Origin: Pseudomonas frederiksbergensis
Lineage (GTDB): Bacteria; Pseudomonadota; Gammaproteobacteria; Pseudomonadales; Pseudomonadaceae
Direction: 5' to 3'
Assembly (NCBI RefSeq): GCF_001952935.1
Contig: NZ_CP018319.1
Coordinates: 3,988,001 to 4,052,000 of the forward strand
Length of the DNA: 64,000 nt
The notes below the pieces were generated by a model. That model was not told the origin of the DNA. It ran no database searches and saw only the letters and a list, made by a program, of their open reading frames with translations. Shown in pieces: positions 1-8,973 of this stretch. Each line of letters begins with the position of its first letter. The stretch's first letter is position 1. Position numbers and translations under genes: made by a program.

Positions 1-265
1 ACGCCTCGAACAGCGAGCCGAAATACGCCGCCAGCAGCAAGCCGAGCACGGCATGGCCGAACAGTCCGCGGACGGTCATGGCGCTATCGCCCTTGAACAG
101 CAACAGCGGCAAAAACACCAAGGCGCAGAACAGCAGGCGCAAACCGGTCAGCAGGATCGGGTCGATGGCCTGGCTGACCTGTGCTGCCGCCGAGAACGAT
201 GCAGCGATCAACAGTGCCCAGAGCAACATGCCGAGGTGAGCGGCGGCGAAGCCAGTGTGTTTCAT
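1..265 (-). CDS. DMT-family (EamA) transporter, N-terminal part, cut by window edge
   Basis: Reading leftward from an ATG at 263-265, the frame stays open to the window edge (about 88 codons). It encodes a very hydrophobic N-terminus with alternating membrane helices (motifs LLWALLIAASF and LRLLFCALVFLPLL), typical of ten-helix drug/metabolite exporters of the EamA type in the inner membrane. It starts 16 bases after the stop of the MFS gene at 282-1466 on the same strand, so the two are probably one transcript. The substrate cannot be told from the sequence, and the remaining two thirds lie outside the window. Confidence 0.75.
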   Translation of the reverse strand, partial: MKHTGFAAAHLGMLLWALLIAASFSAAAQVSQAIDPILLTGLRLLFCALVFLPLLLFKGDSAMTVRGLFGHAVLGLLLAAYFGSLFEA

Positions 266-281
266 GATGTGGGTTCCCGGG

Positions 282-1466
282 TCAGCGAATGTGTTGGGCG
301 TAATGCCGCGGATCGAAGCGCAAGACCATCAGGACCATCACTGCCATGACGCCGGTCAGTGACCACCAGGCCCATTCGAAGCTGCCGAGCTGGTCGCGGA
401 TCATCCCGGCAATCAGCGGCGAGAGACCGGCGATCAGGTAGCCGATGCCTTGCACGAACGCAGTCAGGCCACCGGCACGCTGGGGATTGTCCAGATGATC
501 CAGGGACACGATCAGGCTCATCGGGAACAGACCGCCGATGCCAAGCCCCAGCAGACAGGGCCACAACAGAGTCAGGTGTTGCGGGCTGAGAACAAGCCCG
601 CAGAAACCGGCCATGATCAGCGCCAGCAACACCACCAGCACCACGCGCCGGTCACGGCTGCGGTTGGCGATGGCCGGTGTCAGCAGGCCGGACAACACTT
701 CCATGGCGGTCAGGAAGCCCAGCAGCAACCCGGCGTTTTGTTCGCTCCAACCTTTTTCCACGTAGTACGGCGCCAGCCAGGCCAGCACACAGGTGTAGGA
801 CGCAGTACCCAGGCCGAAGAAGATTGCGAGCAGCCAGGCGCGGGAATTGCCGAAGAACGACCCATTGCGCTGCGCCTGAGCAGGCTGCGCCGGCAGCCTT
901 TCACGTTGCACGCACCAAAACAGCAGCGCTACCAGCGCCAGCGCCGCCCAGATCGCCAGGCCCACACGCCAGCTGCCAGTGCGGATCATCACCAGCGGCG
1001 CAAACGACGCCGCAATCGCTGCGCCGCCCATGATCGATGTGACGTAGAGCCCCATGCACACGGAAACGTTGTCGCTGAAACGGGATTTGATCAGCGCCGG
1101 TATCAATGCCTGGATCAGCGCGATACCGATACCCGCCAGCACGGCGCTGAGGATCAGTTCGGCCGCGGAATCGAGGAATAACCGCGACACCGTGGCCACG
1201 CCGATGATCAGCAGCGAGAGCACCACGGTGCGTTGTTCGCCGATTCGTTGGCTGACGCCCAGCCCAAAGAACATCGCCAGCCCCATTGCCATCACTGGCA
1301 GCATGGTCAACAACGAGGCCAGGCTGAAACTGAGCGCAATGTCACCGCGAATCGCCGACAGCAAAGGACCGACGGCGGCCATGGAAGGCCGCAGGTTCAG
1401 GGCGACAAGAATGATGCTAAACATCAGCCAGACGGCGGGGCGGGAGATTGCGCGAACGTTTTCCAT
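282..1466 (-). CDS. MFS transporter, CynX/NimT-like
   Basis: 394 residues, the usual length for a 12-helix major facilitator. After a short cytoplasmic start comes the signature LNLRPSMAAVGPLL, characteristic of the CynX/NimT (YycB) branch, which includes cyanate and 2-nitroimidazole transporters. Glycine-rich helices and short charged loops continue to the C-terminus (RFDPRHYAQHIR). The EamA-type exporter at 1-265 follows 16 bases downstream, suggesting a two-gene export operon. Upstream lies a REP pair and a long divergent region shared with the glutamine-synthetase gene. Family placement is good; the substrate is unknown. Confidence 0.85.
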   Translation of the reverse strand: MENVRAISRPAVWLMFSIILVALNLRPSMAAVGPLLSAIRGDIALSFSLASLLTMLPVMAMGLAMFFGLGVSQRIGEQRTVVLSLLIIGVATVSRLFLDSAAELILSAVLAGIGIALIQALIPALIKSRFSDNVSVCMGLYVTSIMGGAAIAASFAPLVMIRTGSWRVGLAIWAALALVALLFWCVQRERLPAQPAQAQRNGSFFGNSRAWLLAIFFGLGTASYTCVLAWLAPYYVEKGWSEQNAGLLLGFLTAMEVLSGLLTPAIANRSRDRRVVLVVLLALIMAGFCGLVLSPQHLTLLWPCLLGLGIGGLFPMSLIVSLDHLDNPQRAGGLTAFVQGIGYLIAGLSPLIAGMIRDQLGSFEWAWWSLTGVMAVMVLMVLRFDPRHYAQHIR

Positions 1467-1583
1467 CTATCGGACCTTGAATGACAAGGCGCCGATTAGG
1501 CGCGCGAGGCGTGCGGGCGGCAAATCAGAAAGTCCCAAGCAGTATTTAGAAATTAAATAACACTGCCGCGAAACAGCATCCTT

Positions 1584-1670
1584 GTGAGAGCGGGCTTGCT
1601 CGCGAAGGCGGCGTGTCAGCCACATGAGTATCGACTGACACACCGCTTTCGCGAGCAAGCCCGCTCCCAC
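1584..1670. repeat. REP pair, family A (GTGGGAGCGGGCTTGCTCGCGAA type)
   Basis: Two copies of a REP palindrome in inverted orientation: the left arm begins GTGAGAGCGGGCTTGC and the right arm ends GCAAGCCCGCTCCCAC, separated by about 40 non-conserved bases. The element lies in the divergent space between the MFS gene and the glutamine-synthetase gene. The same family recurs near 14.0, 16.3, 31.1, 49.2 and 50.7 kb. Confidence 0.9.
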
Positions 1671-1979
1671 ATTGGATAAGTGGTGTCTGGAGATGATTGT
1701 TTAGTCAATCCGCAACCAAAGTTCTTCAAATCCTGATTTAACGACTTAACCTCTCGTGTGACGCTGCGGCTCATCTGTTTCCTGTGGTTCTTTCTATGGA
1801 CGGTTGTCCCGTCGCACTTCCCTCCGAATTAGCCTTTTGGGCGCTGTGGCACTGCCGCCACGCGCGCCCACCGGATTCCTGCATTTCCCGTTGATTGTTC
1901 TGACAGGTCCCGCGCTAAGCGCCGGGATCAAAGCGGCGACGCCTGTGCGTTTGCCTGACGCGGAAATAAGAGAATTCCC
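1671..1979. other. Divergent intergenic region, no gene seen
   Basis: About 310 bases between the REP pair and the glutamine-synthetase start. I see no convincing coding frame on either strand other than the antisense shadow of the downstream gene. A short palindrome GATTG-N6-CAATC lies near 1695-1710 and could be an operator. A weak purine-rich stretch (AATAAGAG) precedes the ATG at 1980. Promoters for both flanking genes presumably lie here, but I cannot place them with confidence. Confidence 0.4.
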
Positions 1980-3362
1980 ATGAGTGTTACCACGACATCT
2001 TTCGCCTCCAAGCAAGAAGCCCTGACCTTTCTGGATCAGAACCCGGATATCGAGATGTTCGAGTTGTTCATCCTCGACAACAACGGTGTACCGCGGGGCA
2101 AGTTGCTGCACCGTGATGAGTTGCTTGCGGTGTACGAAAGCGGACGGCCATTGCCGAGCACCATTCTTGGCCTGACCATCAATGGCGATGACGTGGAAAA
2201 CTCCGGCCTGGTCTGGGACGTTGGCGATATCGACTGCCGGGCGTACCCGATCAGCGGCAGTTTGACGCGCATGCCCTGGCGGTTGATTCCTACGGCGGCG
2301 GTGCAGGTCAGCATGCACCCGAAGGAGGGCATGCCCGCGACGGTTGCCGATCCACGGCATCTGCTGGCGAAAGTCATCGAAGGCTTGCAGGCCGACGGCT
2401 ATTACCCGGTGATGGCGGCGGAGCTGGAGTTCTACCTGCTGGATCAGCAGCGCGACAGCAACGGTCGGCCGCAACCGGCGCGGGATGTCGATGGCGGTCG
2501 TCCGCGCGGGACGCAAGTCTACGGATTGCGTGAACTGGAGCAGATCGAACCGTTTCTGGCTGATCTCTACAGCGCCTGCAAACTCCAGGGCATTCCGGCG
2601 CGCACGGCGATTTCCGAATACGCACCGGGACAAGTGGAAATCACCCTCGAACACCGTACCGACGCCTTGCAGGCGATGGACGAAGCGGTGCGCTACAAAC
2701 GACTGGTCAAGGGCGTGGCACACAAGCACGGGATGACCGCTTGCTTCATGGCCAAACCGTTCGATGACCTGGCGGGCACTGGCATGCACATGCACGTCAG
2801 CCTGGCGGACAAGGAGGGCAACAACCTGTTCGCCAGCGAAGCCCCGGAAGGCACGCCGCTGCTCAAACAGGCGGTTGGCGGGATGCTCAGCACCTTGCTC
2901 GATTCGTTGCTGCTGTTCTGTCCGAACGCCAACTCTTACCGTCGCTTCCAGACCAACAGCTATGCGCCGCTGGCACCCACGTGGGGCGTGGACAATCGCA
3001 CCGTGAGTTTGCGCGTGCCCGGCGGGCCGGCGTTTTCCCGGCATATCGAACACCGCATCTGTGGCGCCGACGCCAACCCGTATCTGGCGGCTGCGGCGAT
3101 TCTGGCCGGGATCCATCGCGGTATTCGCGAACAACTCGACCCTGGGGCGCCGGTAGAGGGCAATGGCTACGCCCAGGCCACGGAACTGTTGCCGACTGAC
3201 TGGCTGACCACATTGCGGGCGCTGGAAGGTTCGAACTGGGCACGGGAAGCGTTCGGCGGGGAGTTCCTCGGCGTGTACCTGGCGGTAAAACGTGCCGAGT
3301 ATCGACAGTTCATGGGCGAAGTCGGCGAGCAGGACTGGCGCTGGTATTTGCATCAAGCCTGA
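1980..3362 (+). CDS. Glutamine synthetase family protein (gamma-glutamylpolyamine synthetase-like)
   Basis: 460 residues with the glutamine-synthetase beta-grasp N-terminus and C-terminal catalytic domain. Visible landmarks are AAELEFYLL (metal-binding glutamates of the catalytic domain), YAPGQVEI, GTGMHMHVSL (nucleotide and metal site) and NRTVSLRVP. The length and divergent N-terminus fit the PuuA/SpuI/PauA group that ligates glutamate to putrescine or other amines, rather than housekeeping GlnA with its C-terminal adenylylation loop. No other polyamine catabolism genes are adjacent, so the amine substrate is inferred only from family resemblance. It appears monocistronic, ending in a terminator at 3415-3440. 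Confidence 0.85.
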   Translation: MSVTTTSFASKQEALTFLDQNPDIEMFELFILDNNGVPRGKLLHRDELLAVYESGRPLPSTILGLTINGDDVENSGLVWDVGDIDCRAYPISGSLTRMPWRLIPTAAVQVSMHPKEGMPATVADPRHLLAKVIEGLQADGYYPVMAAELEFYLLDQQRDSNGRPQPARDVDGGRPRGTQVYGLRELEQIEPFLADLYSACKLQGIPARTAISEYAPGQVEITLEHRTDALQAMDEAVRYKRLVKGVAHKHGMTACFMAKPFDDLAGTGMHMHVSLADKEGNNLFASEAPEGTPLLKQAVGGMLSTLLDSLLLFCPNANSYRRFQTNSYAPLAPTWGVDNRTVSLRVPGGPAFSRHIEHRICGADANPYLAAAAILAGIHRGIREQLDPGAPVEGNGYAQATELLPTDWLTTLRALEGSNWAREAFGGEFLGVYLAVKRAEYRQFMGEVGEQDWRWYLHQA

Positions 3363-3414
3363 ACAGAACCTGAACCATTCTCAAATCAGTCAAGAGTCTT
3401 GGTCTAATGCCACG

Positions 3415-3440
3415 AGCCAACTAATCGTTGGCTTCTTTTT
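3415..3440 (+). terminator. Rho-independent terminator after glutamine-synthetase gene
   Basis: Stem AGCCAAC / GTTGGCT with loop TAATC, followed by TCTTTTT. It lies about 50 bases after the stop at 3362 and separates this gene from eptA. Confidence 0.8.
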
Positions 3441-3482
3441 CACAAAAAATTGAGGGTTGGCTACCTAAAATTAGTGCAATCG

Positions 3483-3509
3483 CGGTAAATGAAGTTTTCA
3501 CATTTACCG
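3483..3509. promoter_or_regulatory. Perfect 9-bp inverted repeat upstream of eptA
   Basis: CGGTAAATG (3483-3491) and CATTTACCG (3501-3509) are perfect complements around a 9-base spacer. The repeat sits 32 bases upstream of the eptA ATG in a locally AT-rich leader. It could be a regulator-binding site or an RNA hairpin in the leader; it is not followed by a T tract, so it is not a terminator. Confidence 0.5.
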
Positions 3510-3541
3510 ATGGCACTTCTTTTCAGGAACAGCCGATCATC

Positions 3542-5191
3542 ATGTTGAAGATTAAAGCCGTGCGCCCCGAGTGGGTGACACTGATTGCCAGTGCCTTTCT
3601 ATTAATGGGGTTCAATCTTGTTCTCTGGCAGCATCTGTTTGAGATCACGGCATCTGACGGTCAAGGCATCGTCATGCGCGTGGCGTTCGGCTTGATGATC
3701 CTGGCGGCCTTCAACATTGTACTGACCCTGCTGGCGTTCCGGTTTGTGCTCAAGCCGGTGTTGACCCTGCTCTTCATGATCAGCGCCGGAGTGGCGTATT
3801 TCACGAGCCAATATGGTGTTTTGATTGACACCGGCATGTTGCGTAACTTTGCGCAAACCAATGCGACAGAAGTGCGGGACTTACTCTCGATCAAGTTACT
3901 TGCCTATATAGTTTTGCTCGGGGTTTTGCCGTCCTTTTTATTATGGCGAACGCCGGTTAGTTACCGTCACTGGCACCGTGAGCTACTCAGCAAAGTTCTC
4001 GTGAGTGTCGCGTCAGTTGCTGTGATCGGTGGGGTTGCGCTGGTTAACTATCAAGGCTTGTCCTCATTGTTTCGCAATCACCATGAGTTGCGCCTGATGG
4101 TGGTGCCGAGCAACTACATTGGCGCCTCGGCCGGCTATCTGCGTGAGCAGGTCGCCTCTGCGCGGCAACCCTTCGTCACGCTGGGCGAAGATGCCCAGCG
4201 AAATCCCGCCTGGCAAACCCACGGCCGCAAATCCCTGACCGTGCTGGTGGTGGGCGAAAGTGCCCGGGCCGAGAACTTCGGCATCCTGGGGTATGACCGT
4301 GACACCACACCCAAACTGGATAAAGAAGCCGGCCTGATCGCTTTTACCGATGTGCATTCCTGCGGTACGGAAACAGCGGTGTCGGTGCCGTGCATGTTCT
4401 CCGACATGGGCCGCAAGAATTACAACGCGAGCAAGGCAAAAAACGAGGAAGGCCTGCTGGACGTACTCAAGCACGCGGGGCTCGACGTGATCTGGCGCGA
4501 TAACCAATCAGGCTGCAAAGGCACTTGCGATCGAGTCACCCTCGACGACGTCAGTAACCTCAAGGACCCGGTACTGTGCGCCAATAGCGAATGCCGCGAT
4601 GAAATCCTGCTGCAGGGTTTGCAGCACTTCATCGATACGCTGGATAAAGACACGGTACTGGTGTTGCACCAGATGGGCAGCCACGGTCCGGAGTATTTCA
4701 AGCGCTACCCGAAAGAGTACGAACACTTCACCCCGGTTTGTGAAAGTAACGCCCTGAACAATTGCAGTCGCGAAAGTATCGTCAATGGCTACGACAACAC
4801 CCTGGTGTATACCGACCACGTGCTGTCCACCCTGATCGATTTGTTGCGTAGCAATCAGGACAAAGTCGACACCGCGATGCTCTATCTGTCGGACCACGGC
4901 GAATCCCTGGGCGAGTACAACTTGTTCCTGCATGGCACGCCTTACATGCTGGCGCCGGAACAACAAAAACATGTCGCGATGCTGGCCTGGTTTTCCGACA
5001 GCTATCAAAAGTCGTTCTCGGTGGACACCCATTGCCTGCAACTGAGTCGCGAAAAGCCCTTGAGCCAGGACAACCTGTTCCATTCGATGCTTGGTTTGCT
5101 GGAGGTCAAGAGCAAGGTCTACAACCAGGACCTGGATATGTTTGCCGGATGTCGCGGTGCGGTGATCGACGGCGTTCTGGCCAAAGAGTAA
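3542..5191 (+). CDS. eptA: Lipid A phosphoethanolamine transferase EptA
   Basis: 549 residues from the ATG at 3542; the frame is open further upstream only through the preceding terminator from a TTG. The N-terminal part has about five membrane helices (LIASAFLLMGFNLVLW and following). A periplasmic sulfatase-fold domain follows, with VGESARAENFG, then GTETAVSVPC carrying the nucleophilic threonine (about residue 278), and LSDHGES near the C-terminus as zinc ligands. The enzyme transfers phosphoethanolamine from phosphatidylethanolamine to lipid A and reduces binding of cationic peptides such as polymyxin. An AGGAA stretch lies 12 bases before the ATG. Downstream it abuts a truncated methyltransferase remnant, and the leader is AT-rich, which hints that the gene was acquired or relocated. 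In the genus such genes are usually under two-component control; here only the palindrome at 3483-3509 is visible. Confidence 0.92.
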   Translation: MLKIKAVRPEWVTLIASAFLLMGFNLVLWQHLFEITASDGQGIVMRVAFGLMILAAFNIVLTLLAFRFVLKPVLTLLFMISAGVAYFTSQYGVLIDTGMLRNFAQTNATEVRDLLSIKLLAYIVLLGVLPSFLLWRTPVSYRHWHRELLSKVLVSVASVAVIGGVALVNYQGLSSLFRNHHELRLMVVPSNYIGASAGYLREQVASARQPFVTLGEDAQRNPAWQTHGRKSLTVLVVGESARAENFGILGYDRDTTPKLDKEAGLIAFTDVHSCGTETAVSVPCMFSDMGRKNYNASKAKNEEGLLDVLKHAGLDVIWRDNQSGCKGTCDRVTLDDVSNLKDPVLCANSECRDEILLQGLQHFIDTLDKDTVLVLHQMGSHGPEYFKRYPKEYEHFTPVCESNALNNCSRESIVNGYDNTLVYTDHVLSTLIDLLRSNQDKVDTAMLYLSDHGESLGEYNLFLHGTPYMLAPEQQKHVAMLAWFSDSYQKSFSVDTHCLQLSREKPLSQDNLFHSMLGLLEVKSKVYNQDLDMFAGCRGAVIDGVLAKE

Positions 5192-5210
5192 GTGCTTCAC
5201 CCTTTTTTGC

Positions 5211-5477
5211 ATGCAGCTGTTTCAACACTTCGCCTGTCCCGAGTATCGTTTGGCAATGCTCAAGGAGTTCCATCGGGTCCGTCGCGATACGGTGATTGTG
5301 GCGGTACCGGTCGATGCACATTCCAAAGGCTACCGTACGAAGGCCGCTCGACCGTTGGCCAGCAAGGCCGACGTGGAAGCCGAGTTCAATCGCGCAGGTT
5401 TGCGCTTGCTCAGTCATCAGGACTTCCTGCCCGGCTGTGCGCGGATGCGTGTCTACGTACTGCGTAAGGCCCGCTAG
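5211..5477 (+). pseudogene. C-terminal remnant of a class I SAM methyltransferase
   Basis: An 88-codon frame that starts abruptly 19 bases after the eptA stop, with no ribosome-binding site before its ATG. The sequence (RLAMLKEFHRVRRDTVIVAVPVD near the start, then a linker, and LLSHQDFLPGCARMRVYVLRKAR at the end) resembles the last third of Pseudomonas SAM-dependent methyltransferases, covering the final strands after the cofactor-binding half. The Rossmann N-terminus with the glycine-rich SAM motif is missing. I read this as a gene beheaded by the event that placed eptA upstream. A short functional protein is possible but unlikely. Confidence 0.65.
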
Positions 5478-5600
5478 TCTCCGCTTGTCAGACATTTCTT
5501 GCTGTTTGGCAGGCATTTTCGCTAAAGCTCTTGTTCAGTGAATGCGCGGAAATCGCCGGGGGCGATATATACTGCGCGCCATTCTTCAAGGGAGAGCCGT

Positions 5601-6734
5601 GTGGCCATCGATATTCACTGGATTCGCGACAACGATAGCCTCGGTCAGTTATGTGCCGAGTGGCAGCAGCTGCCATTCGTTGCCCTCGACACCGAATTCA
5701 TGCGGGTCGACACCTTTTATCCGATTGCAGGCCTGCTGCAGATCGGCGATGGCGTACGCGCTTACCTGATTGACCCGCTGACCATCGACAACTGGCAGCC
5801 GCTGGCCGCGTTGCTGGAAAACCCGGCCGTGGTCAAAGTCGTCCATGCGTGCAGCGAAGACCTCGAAGTCCTGCTGCGCCTGACCGGCAGCCTGCCGGCG
5901 CCGCTGTTCGACACCCAACTGGCCGCCGCTTACCTGAACCTGGGTTTCTCCATGGGCTATTCGCGGCTGGTGCAGGAAGTGCTCGGCATCGACCTGCCCA
6001 AGGGCGAGACCCGTTCCGACTGGCTGCAACGTCCACTTTCCGATACCCAAATCAGCTACGCTGCCGAAGATGCTTTGCATTTGGCGGAAGTTTTCGTACA
6101 GCTTCGTCCGAAGCTTTCTGATGACAAGTACGCCTGGGTCCTGGAAGACGGCGCCGAGCTGGTGGCCAACCTGCGCCGCGAAGTTGATCCGTATGAGGTC
6201 TATCGCGAAGCCAAGCTGGCCTGGAAGCTTTCTCGCGCCCAGCTCGCCGTGTTGCGTGAACTGTGCGCCTGGCGCGAGCGCGAAGCCCGCGCCCGTGACC
6301 TGCCGCGCAACCGCATCGTGCGTGAGCATTCCCTGTGGCCGTTGGCACGGACTCAGCCGGACAACCTCGGCGCGTTGGCAAAAATCGAAGACATGCACCC
6401 GCGTACCGTGCGTCAGGACGGCGAGTTTCTGCTTGATCTGATCAAGCGCTCTGGCAGTGTGTCGCCTGATCAATGGCCGCCTGCGGTGCCGGAGCCTTTG
6501 CCGATGGACGCCGCCGCACTGGTCAAACAGCTGCGTGCGATCGGCCAGGCCGAAGCAGAACGCTTGAACATTGCGCCGGAACTGATGCTGCGCAAGAAAA
6601 CCCTGGAAGCGCTGCTCAAGAGCGGCTATCCCAACGGTCCTTACCAATTGCCTGATTCGCTGCGTGGCTGGCGCCGCGAATTGATGGGCCAGGCGCTGCT
6701 CGACAGCCTGGCCACCGCCGGAGAACAGCCTTGA
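5601..6734 (+). CDS. rnd: Ribonuclease D
   Basis: 377 residues from a GTG at 5601, preceded by GGGAGAG; the frame extends 21 codons upstream, but family length (E. coli about 375) and the ribosome-binding site favour this start. The N-terminal DEDDy 3'-5' exonuclease domain shows LDTEFMR (Exo I), [11 protein letters not shown] (Exo II) and YAAEDALHL (Exo III). An HRDC domain follows from roughly residue 210 ([16 protein letters not shown] region). It trims tRNA and other stable RNA 3' ends in the cytoplasm. A TATACT box at 5568-5573 could be its -10 element. The stop overlaps the ycgL start, so the two are co-transcribed and probably translationally coupled. Confidence 0.93.
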   Translation: MAIDIHWIRDNDSLGQLCAEWQQLPFVALDTEFMRVDTFYPIAGLLQIGDGVRAYLIDPLTIDNWQPLAALLENPAVVKVVHACSEDLEVLLRLTGSLPAPLFDTQLAAAYLNLGFSMGYSRLVQEVLGIDLPKGETRSDWLQRPLSDTQISYAAEDALHLAEVFVQLRPKLSDDKYAWVLEDGAELVANLRREVDPYEVYREAKLAWKLSRAQLAVLRELCAWREREARARDLPRNRIVREHSLWPLARTQPDNLGALAKIEDMHPRTVRQDGEFLLDLIKRSGSVSPDQWPPAVPEPLPMDAAALVKQLRAIGQAEAERLNIAPELMLRKKTLEALLKSGYPNGPYQLPDSLRGWRRELMGQALLDSLATAGEQP

Positions 6735-7024
6735 AACGTATTTGCTCCATCTATCGAAGCCTGAAGAAAAACGAGATGTACCTCTATGTGCTCAAAAGCG
6801 ATGCACTGGAGCGCGTTCCGGAAAGTCTGATGGCCGCCTTCGGCAAACCGCATCACGCCTTCGACCTGGTGCTGACCCCCGAGCGCAAACTGTCGCGCGA
6901 GGACATCACCGTGGTGCTGGAAAACCTTGAGAAGCAGGGTTATCACTTGCAGATGCCACCGGCCGAAGACGAGTACATCGAACATTTGCCGGAAGAATTG
7001 CTGCGCCGCAACGACCCGATGTGA
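6731..7024 (+). CDS. ycgL: YcgL-domain protein
   Basis: 97 residues from a TTG start that overlaps the rnd stop (TTGA). The sequence begins [20 protein letters not shown] and continues with [10 protein letters not shown] and the conserved core [14 protein letters not shown], matching the small cytoplasmic YcgL family of unknown function. The rnd-ycgL coupling is conserved in gamma-proteobacteria as far as I recall. A weak hairpin (GGCTCT-GTTC-AGAGCC followed by TTTAT) at about 7036-7055 may terminate the pair. Confidence 0.9.
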   Translation: MKRICSIYRSLKKNEMYLYVLKSDALERVPESLMAAFGKPHHAFDLVLTPERKLSREDITVVLENLEKQGYHLQMPPAEDEYIEHLPEELLRRNDPM

Positions 7025-7144
7025 CCGGCAGACAGGCTCTGTTCAGAGCCTTTATGAAACACTGGAATGATTTTGGCGATGGCCAGGGCGATGGAGCGTT
7101 ACTCCGTCGGTGGCCGTCTGCTCTGTTTTTGAAAGGTTTGAACC

Positions 7145-8077
7145 ATGCGCGTGCTGATTGCTGAACACGACCACCCGGTGTACGCCCAGCTGTTGCGTCA
7201 AGCAGCGCCCGACCTGGAAGTGCTGACCAGCGGCGACTCCGCCGAACTGGCCAGCCTGGCCGCTGATTGTCCGATCTGGCTCGGTCAGCCGGACCTGCTG
7301 GCGACCTTGCTGCGTCAGGGGCACGAGCCACAATGGCTGCAATCGACCTGGGCGGGCATTACGCCGCTGCTGGCCGATGGCTTGCCACGTCACTATCGCC
7401 TGACTCGGGCGGTAGGGATTTTTGGTCAAGTCATGGCCGAATACGTGCTGACCTACATGCTCGGCCACGAGCGCGAAGTGCTGCCGCGGCTGGTCAGCCA
7501 GGTCGAGCGCAAGTGGGACAGTCGCCAGGGCCAAAGCCTGGCCGGTCGCAAAGTGTTGATCGTTGGCACCGGTGATATCGGTCAGACCGTGGCGCAGTTT
7601 CTTCTGCCGTTCGGCGTCGAGTTGTACGGCATCGCCAGCGAAGCCCGCGAGCAGGCGCCGTTTGTCGAAGTCGGGGCACTGGCTGATCTGCCGCGTCTGG
7701 TGGGTGAAGTCGATTACGTGATCAATCTGCTGCCGAATACGCCAAACACCCACGACCTTTACGACGCGACGCTGTTCAAGCAGTTCAAGCCGACCGGGTT
7801 GTTCATCAACGTCGGGCGTGGCGTGGCGGTGGTCGATGCGGACCTGGTGGAGGCCTTGAAGGAAGGGCATCTGGCGGGTGCAGTGATCGACGTCTGCCGT
7901 CAGGAGCCGCTGCCGCAACGTCATCCGTTCTGGACCGCCTGGGGCCTGCTGCTGACCGGCCACAGTTCGGCACCGACCTCGCCATCGATGATGGTGAACC
8001 TGTTTGTCGAGAACCTGCGGGCGTATCAGGCGGGTGAGGCATTGCGCGGGGAAGTGGATTTCAATCGCGGGTATTGA
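7145..8077 (+). CDS. D-2-hydroxyacid dehydrogenase family protein
   Basis: 310 residues with the NAD(P)-binding Rossmann motif GTGDIGQTVAQFLLPFG in the middle, flanked by substrate-binding halves. Conserved NVGRG, DVCRQEPLP (catalytic glutamate region) and TGHSSAPTSP (the place of the catalytic histidine) are present. These enzymes reduce 2-keto acids to D-2-hydroxyacids; short members of this type are often glyoxylate/hydroxypyruvate reductase-like. In P. aeruginosa a similar gene follows rnd-ycgL, so this order looks ancestral. The gene ends 11 bases before a family C repeat. The exact substrate is unknown. Confidence 0.87.
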   Translation: MRVLIAEHDHPVYAQLLRQAAPDLEVLTSGDSAELASLAADCPIWLGQPDLLATLLRQGHEPQWLQSTWAGITPLLADGLPRHYRLTRAVGIFGQVMAEYVLTYMLGHEREVLPRLVSQVERKWDSRQGQSLAGRKVLIVGTGDIGQTVAQFLLPFGVELYGIASEAREQAPFVEVGALADLPRLVGEVDYVINLLPNTPNTHDLYDATLFKQFKPTGLFINVGRGVAVVDADLVEALKEGHLAGAVIDVCRQEPLPQRHPFWTAWGLLLTGHSSAPTSPSMMVNLFVENLRAYQAGEALRGEVDFNRGY

Positions 8078-8088
8078 ATTACACCGAC

Positions 8089-8200
8089 GATCGTTCCCAC
8101 GCTCTGCGTGGGAATGCATCCCGTGACGCTCTGCGTCACATCTCAAAGCGGAACGCGGGGCGTCCCTGCCGGCATTCCCACGCAGAGCGTGGGAATGATC
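8089..8200. repeat. Family C four-hairpin repeat element, copy 1
   Basis: Begins GATCGTTCCCACGCTCTGCG and ends with its near-complement, with two inner hairpins (GTGACGC-TCT-GCGTCAC and an ACGCGGGGCGT-type stem). It fills the space between the convergent dehydrogenase and nitroreductase genes, where no other terminator is seen. Related copies are at 10740, 11865, 18316, 23252, 33987 and 43412. Confidence 0.92.
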
Positions 8201-8213
8201 GGGTTCAGCGCGC

Positions 8214-8807
8214 TTAGAGGGTGAAGTCGCCTTCAGCCGCCAACTCGCTCAGCGGGCGACGCGGGCTTGGCTCTTCGCGTGCTTGCAGGTACTCCGCCAG
8301 CGTCGCTTTGTCGCCCAGTTTGCCCACCGCTACCGCAGCGTGCAGTGCATAACCCTCTGGAATGTTCAGCTCCTTGCGAGTCAGGTCCTGGTCGAAACCG
8401 GCCATGCCGTGGGTGTGCCAGCCGCTGATGCTCGCTTGCAACGCCAGGTGGCCCCAAGCGGAACCGGTGTCGAAGGTGTGCCACAAGGCCGGGGTTTCTT
8501 CGGTAGCGCCAGGCACCGCGAAGGTGGTTTTCGAGATCACGATCACCAGTGCCGAGGCGTGCTGCGCCCAGCCGCGGTTGAACTCATTCAACAGGCCCAG
8601 GAAACGCTCCCAGTTTGGCGTGTCGCGACGCGCGTAGAGAAACCGCCAAGGCTGCGAGTTGTACGCCGATGGCGCCCAGCGCGCGGCTTCGAAGAAGCTC
8701 AGCAGGGTTTCTTCCGGGATGCTTTCGCCGGTAAAGGCGCGAGGCGACCAACGGTCGGTGAACTGAGGGTGGATGGCATAGTCGGCAACGCGTGGGTTAG
8801 CGCTCAT
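8214..8807 (-). CDS. Nitroreductase family protein
   Basis: 197 residues from the ATG at 8805-8807; the longer open frame upstream has non-coding character. Visible FMN-binding nitroreductase landmarks are RWSPRAFTGESIPEETLL, ARWAPSAYNSQPWRFLY and the C-terminal GYALHAAVAVGKLGD. Such enzymes are cytoplasmic flavoproteins using NAD(P)H to reduce nitro compounds or quinones. No TGA/TAA ambiguity; the stop is TAA at 8214-8216, 13 bases from the repeat. Divergent from ycgN, with about 165 bases between. The physiological substrate is unknown. Confidence 0.88.
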   Translation of the reverse strand: MSANPRVADYAIHPQFTDRWSPRAFTGESIPEETLLSFFEAARWAPSAYNSQPWRFLYARRDTPNWERFLGLLNEFNRGWAQHASALVIVISKTTFAVPGATEETPALWHTFDTGSAWGHLALQASISGWHTHGMAGFDQDLTRKELNIPEGYALHAAVAVGKLGDKATLAEYLQAREEPSPRRPLSELAAEGDFTL

Positions 8808-8973
8808 CGAGTGATTCCTTGCTACGTTTGAAAGAGTGGGGCGACGCAAAACCCTACTGGGCGGCGCAATAACTGACAAGCTCGTTCTTACCGGCAGTCG
8901 CCAACGCTTGGCCCACAAGGGCCTTGGCACTAGACTGGCGGCCTTTTCACCACCTGATGTTGATGCTTGAGCC

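Noticed and set aside
1794-3356. A 520-codon open frame on the minus strand opposite the glutamine-synthetase gene
   Set aside because: It has no family features, is Arg/Gln/His-rich as antisense shadows of GC-rich genes are, and the plus-strand gene has clear family motifs.
3428-3541. N-terminal extension of EptA by 38 residues from a TTG start
   Set aside because: The TTG lies in the stem of the terminator of the preceding gene, and EptA proteins start at MLKIKAVRPEW-like sequence with the usual length of about 549.
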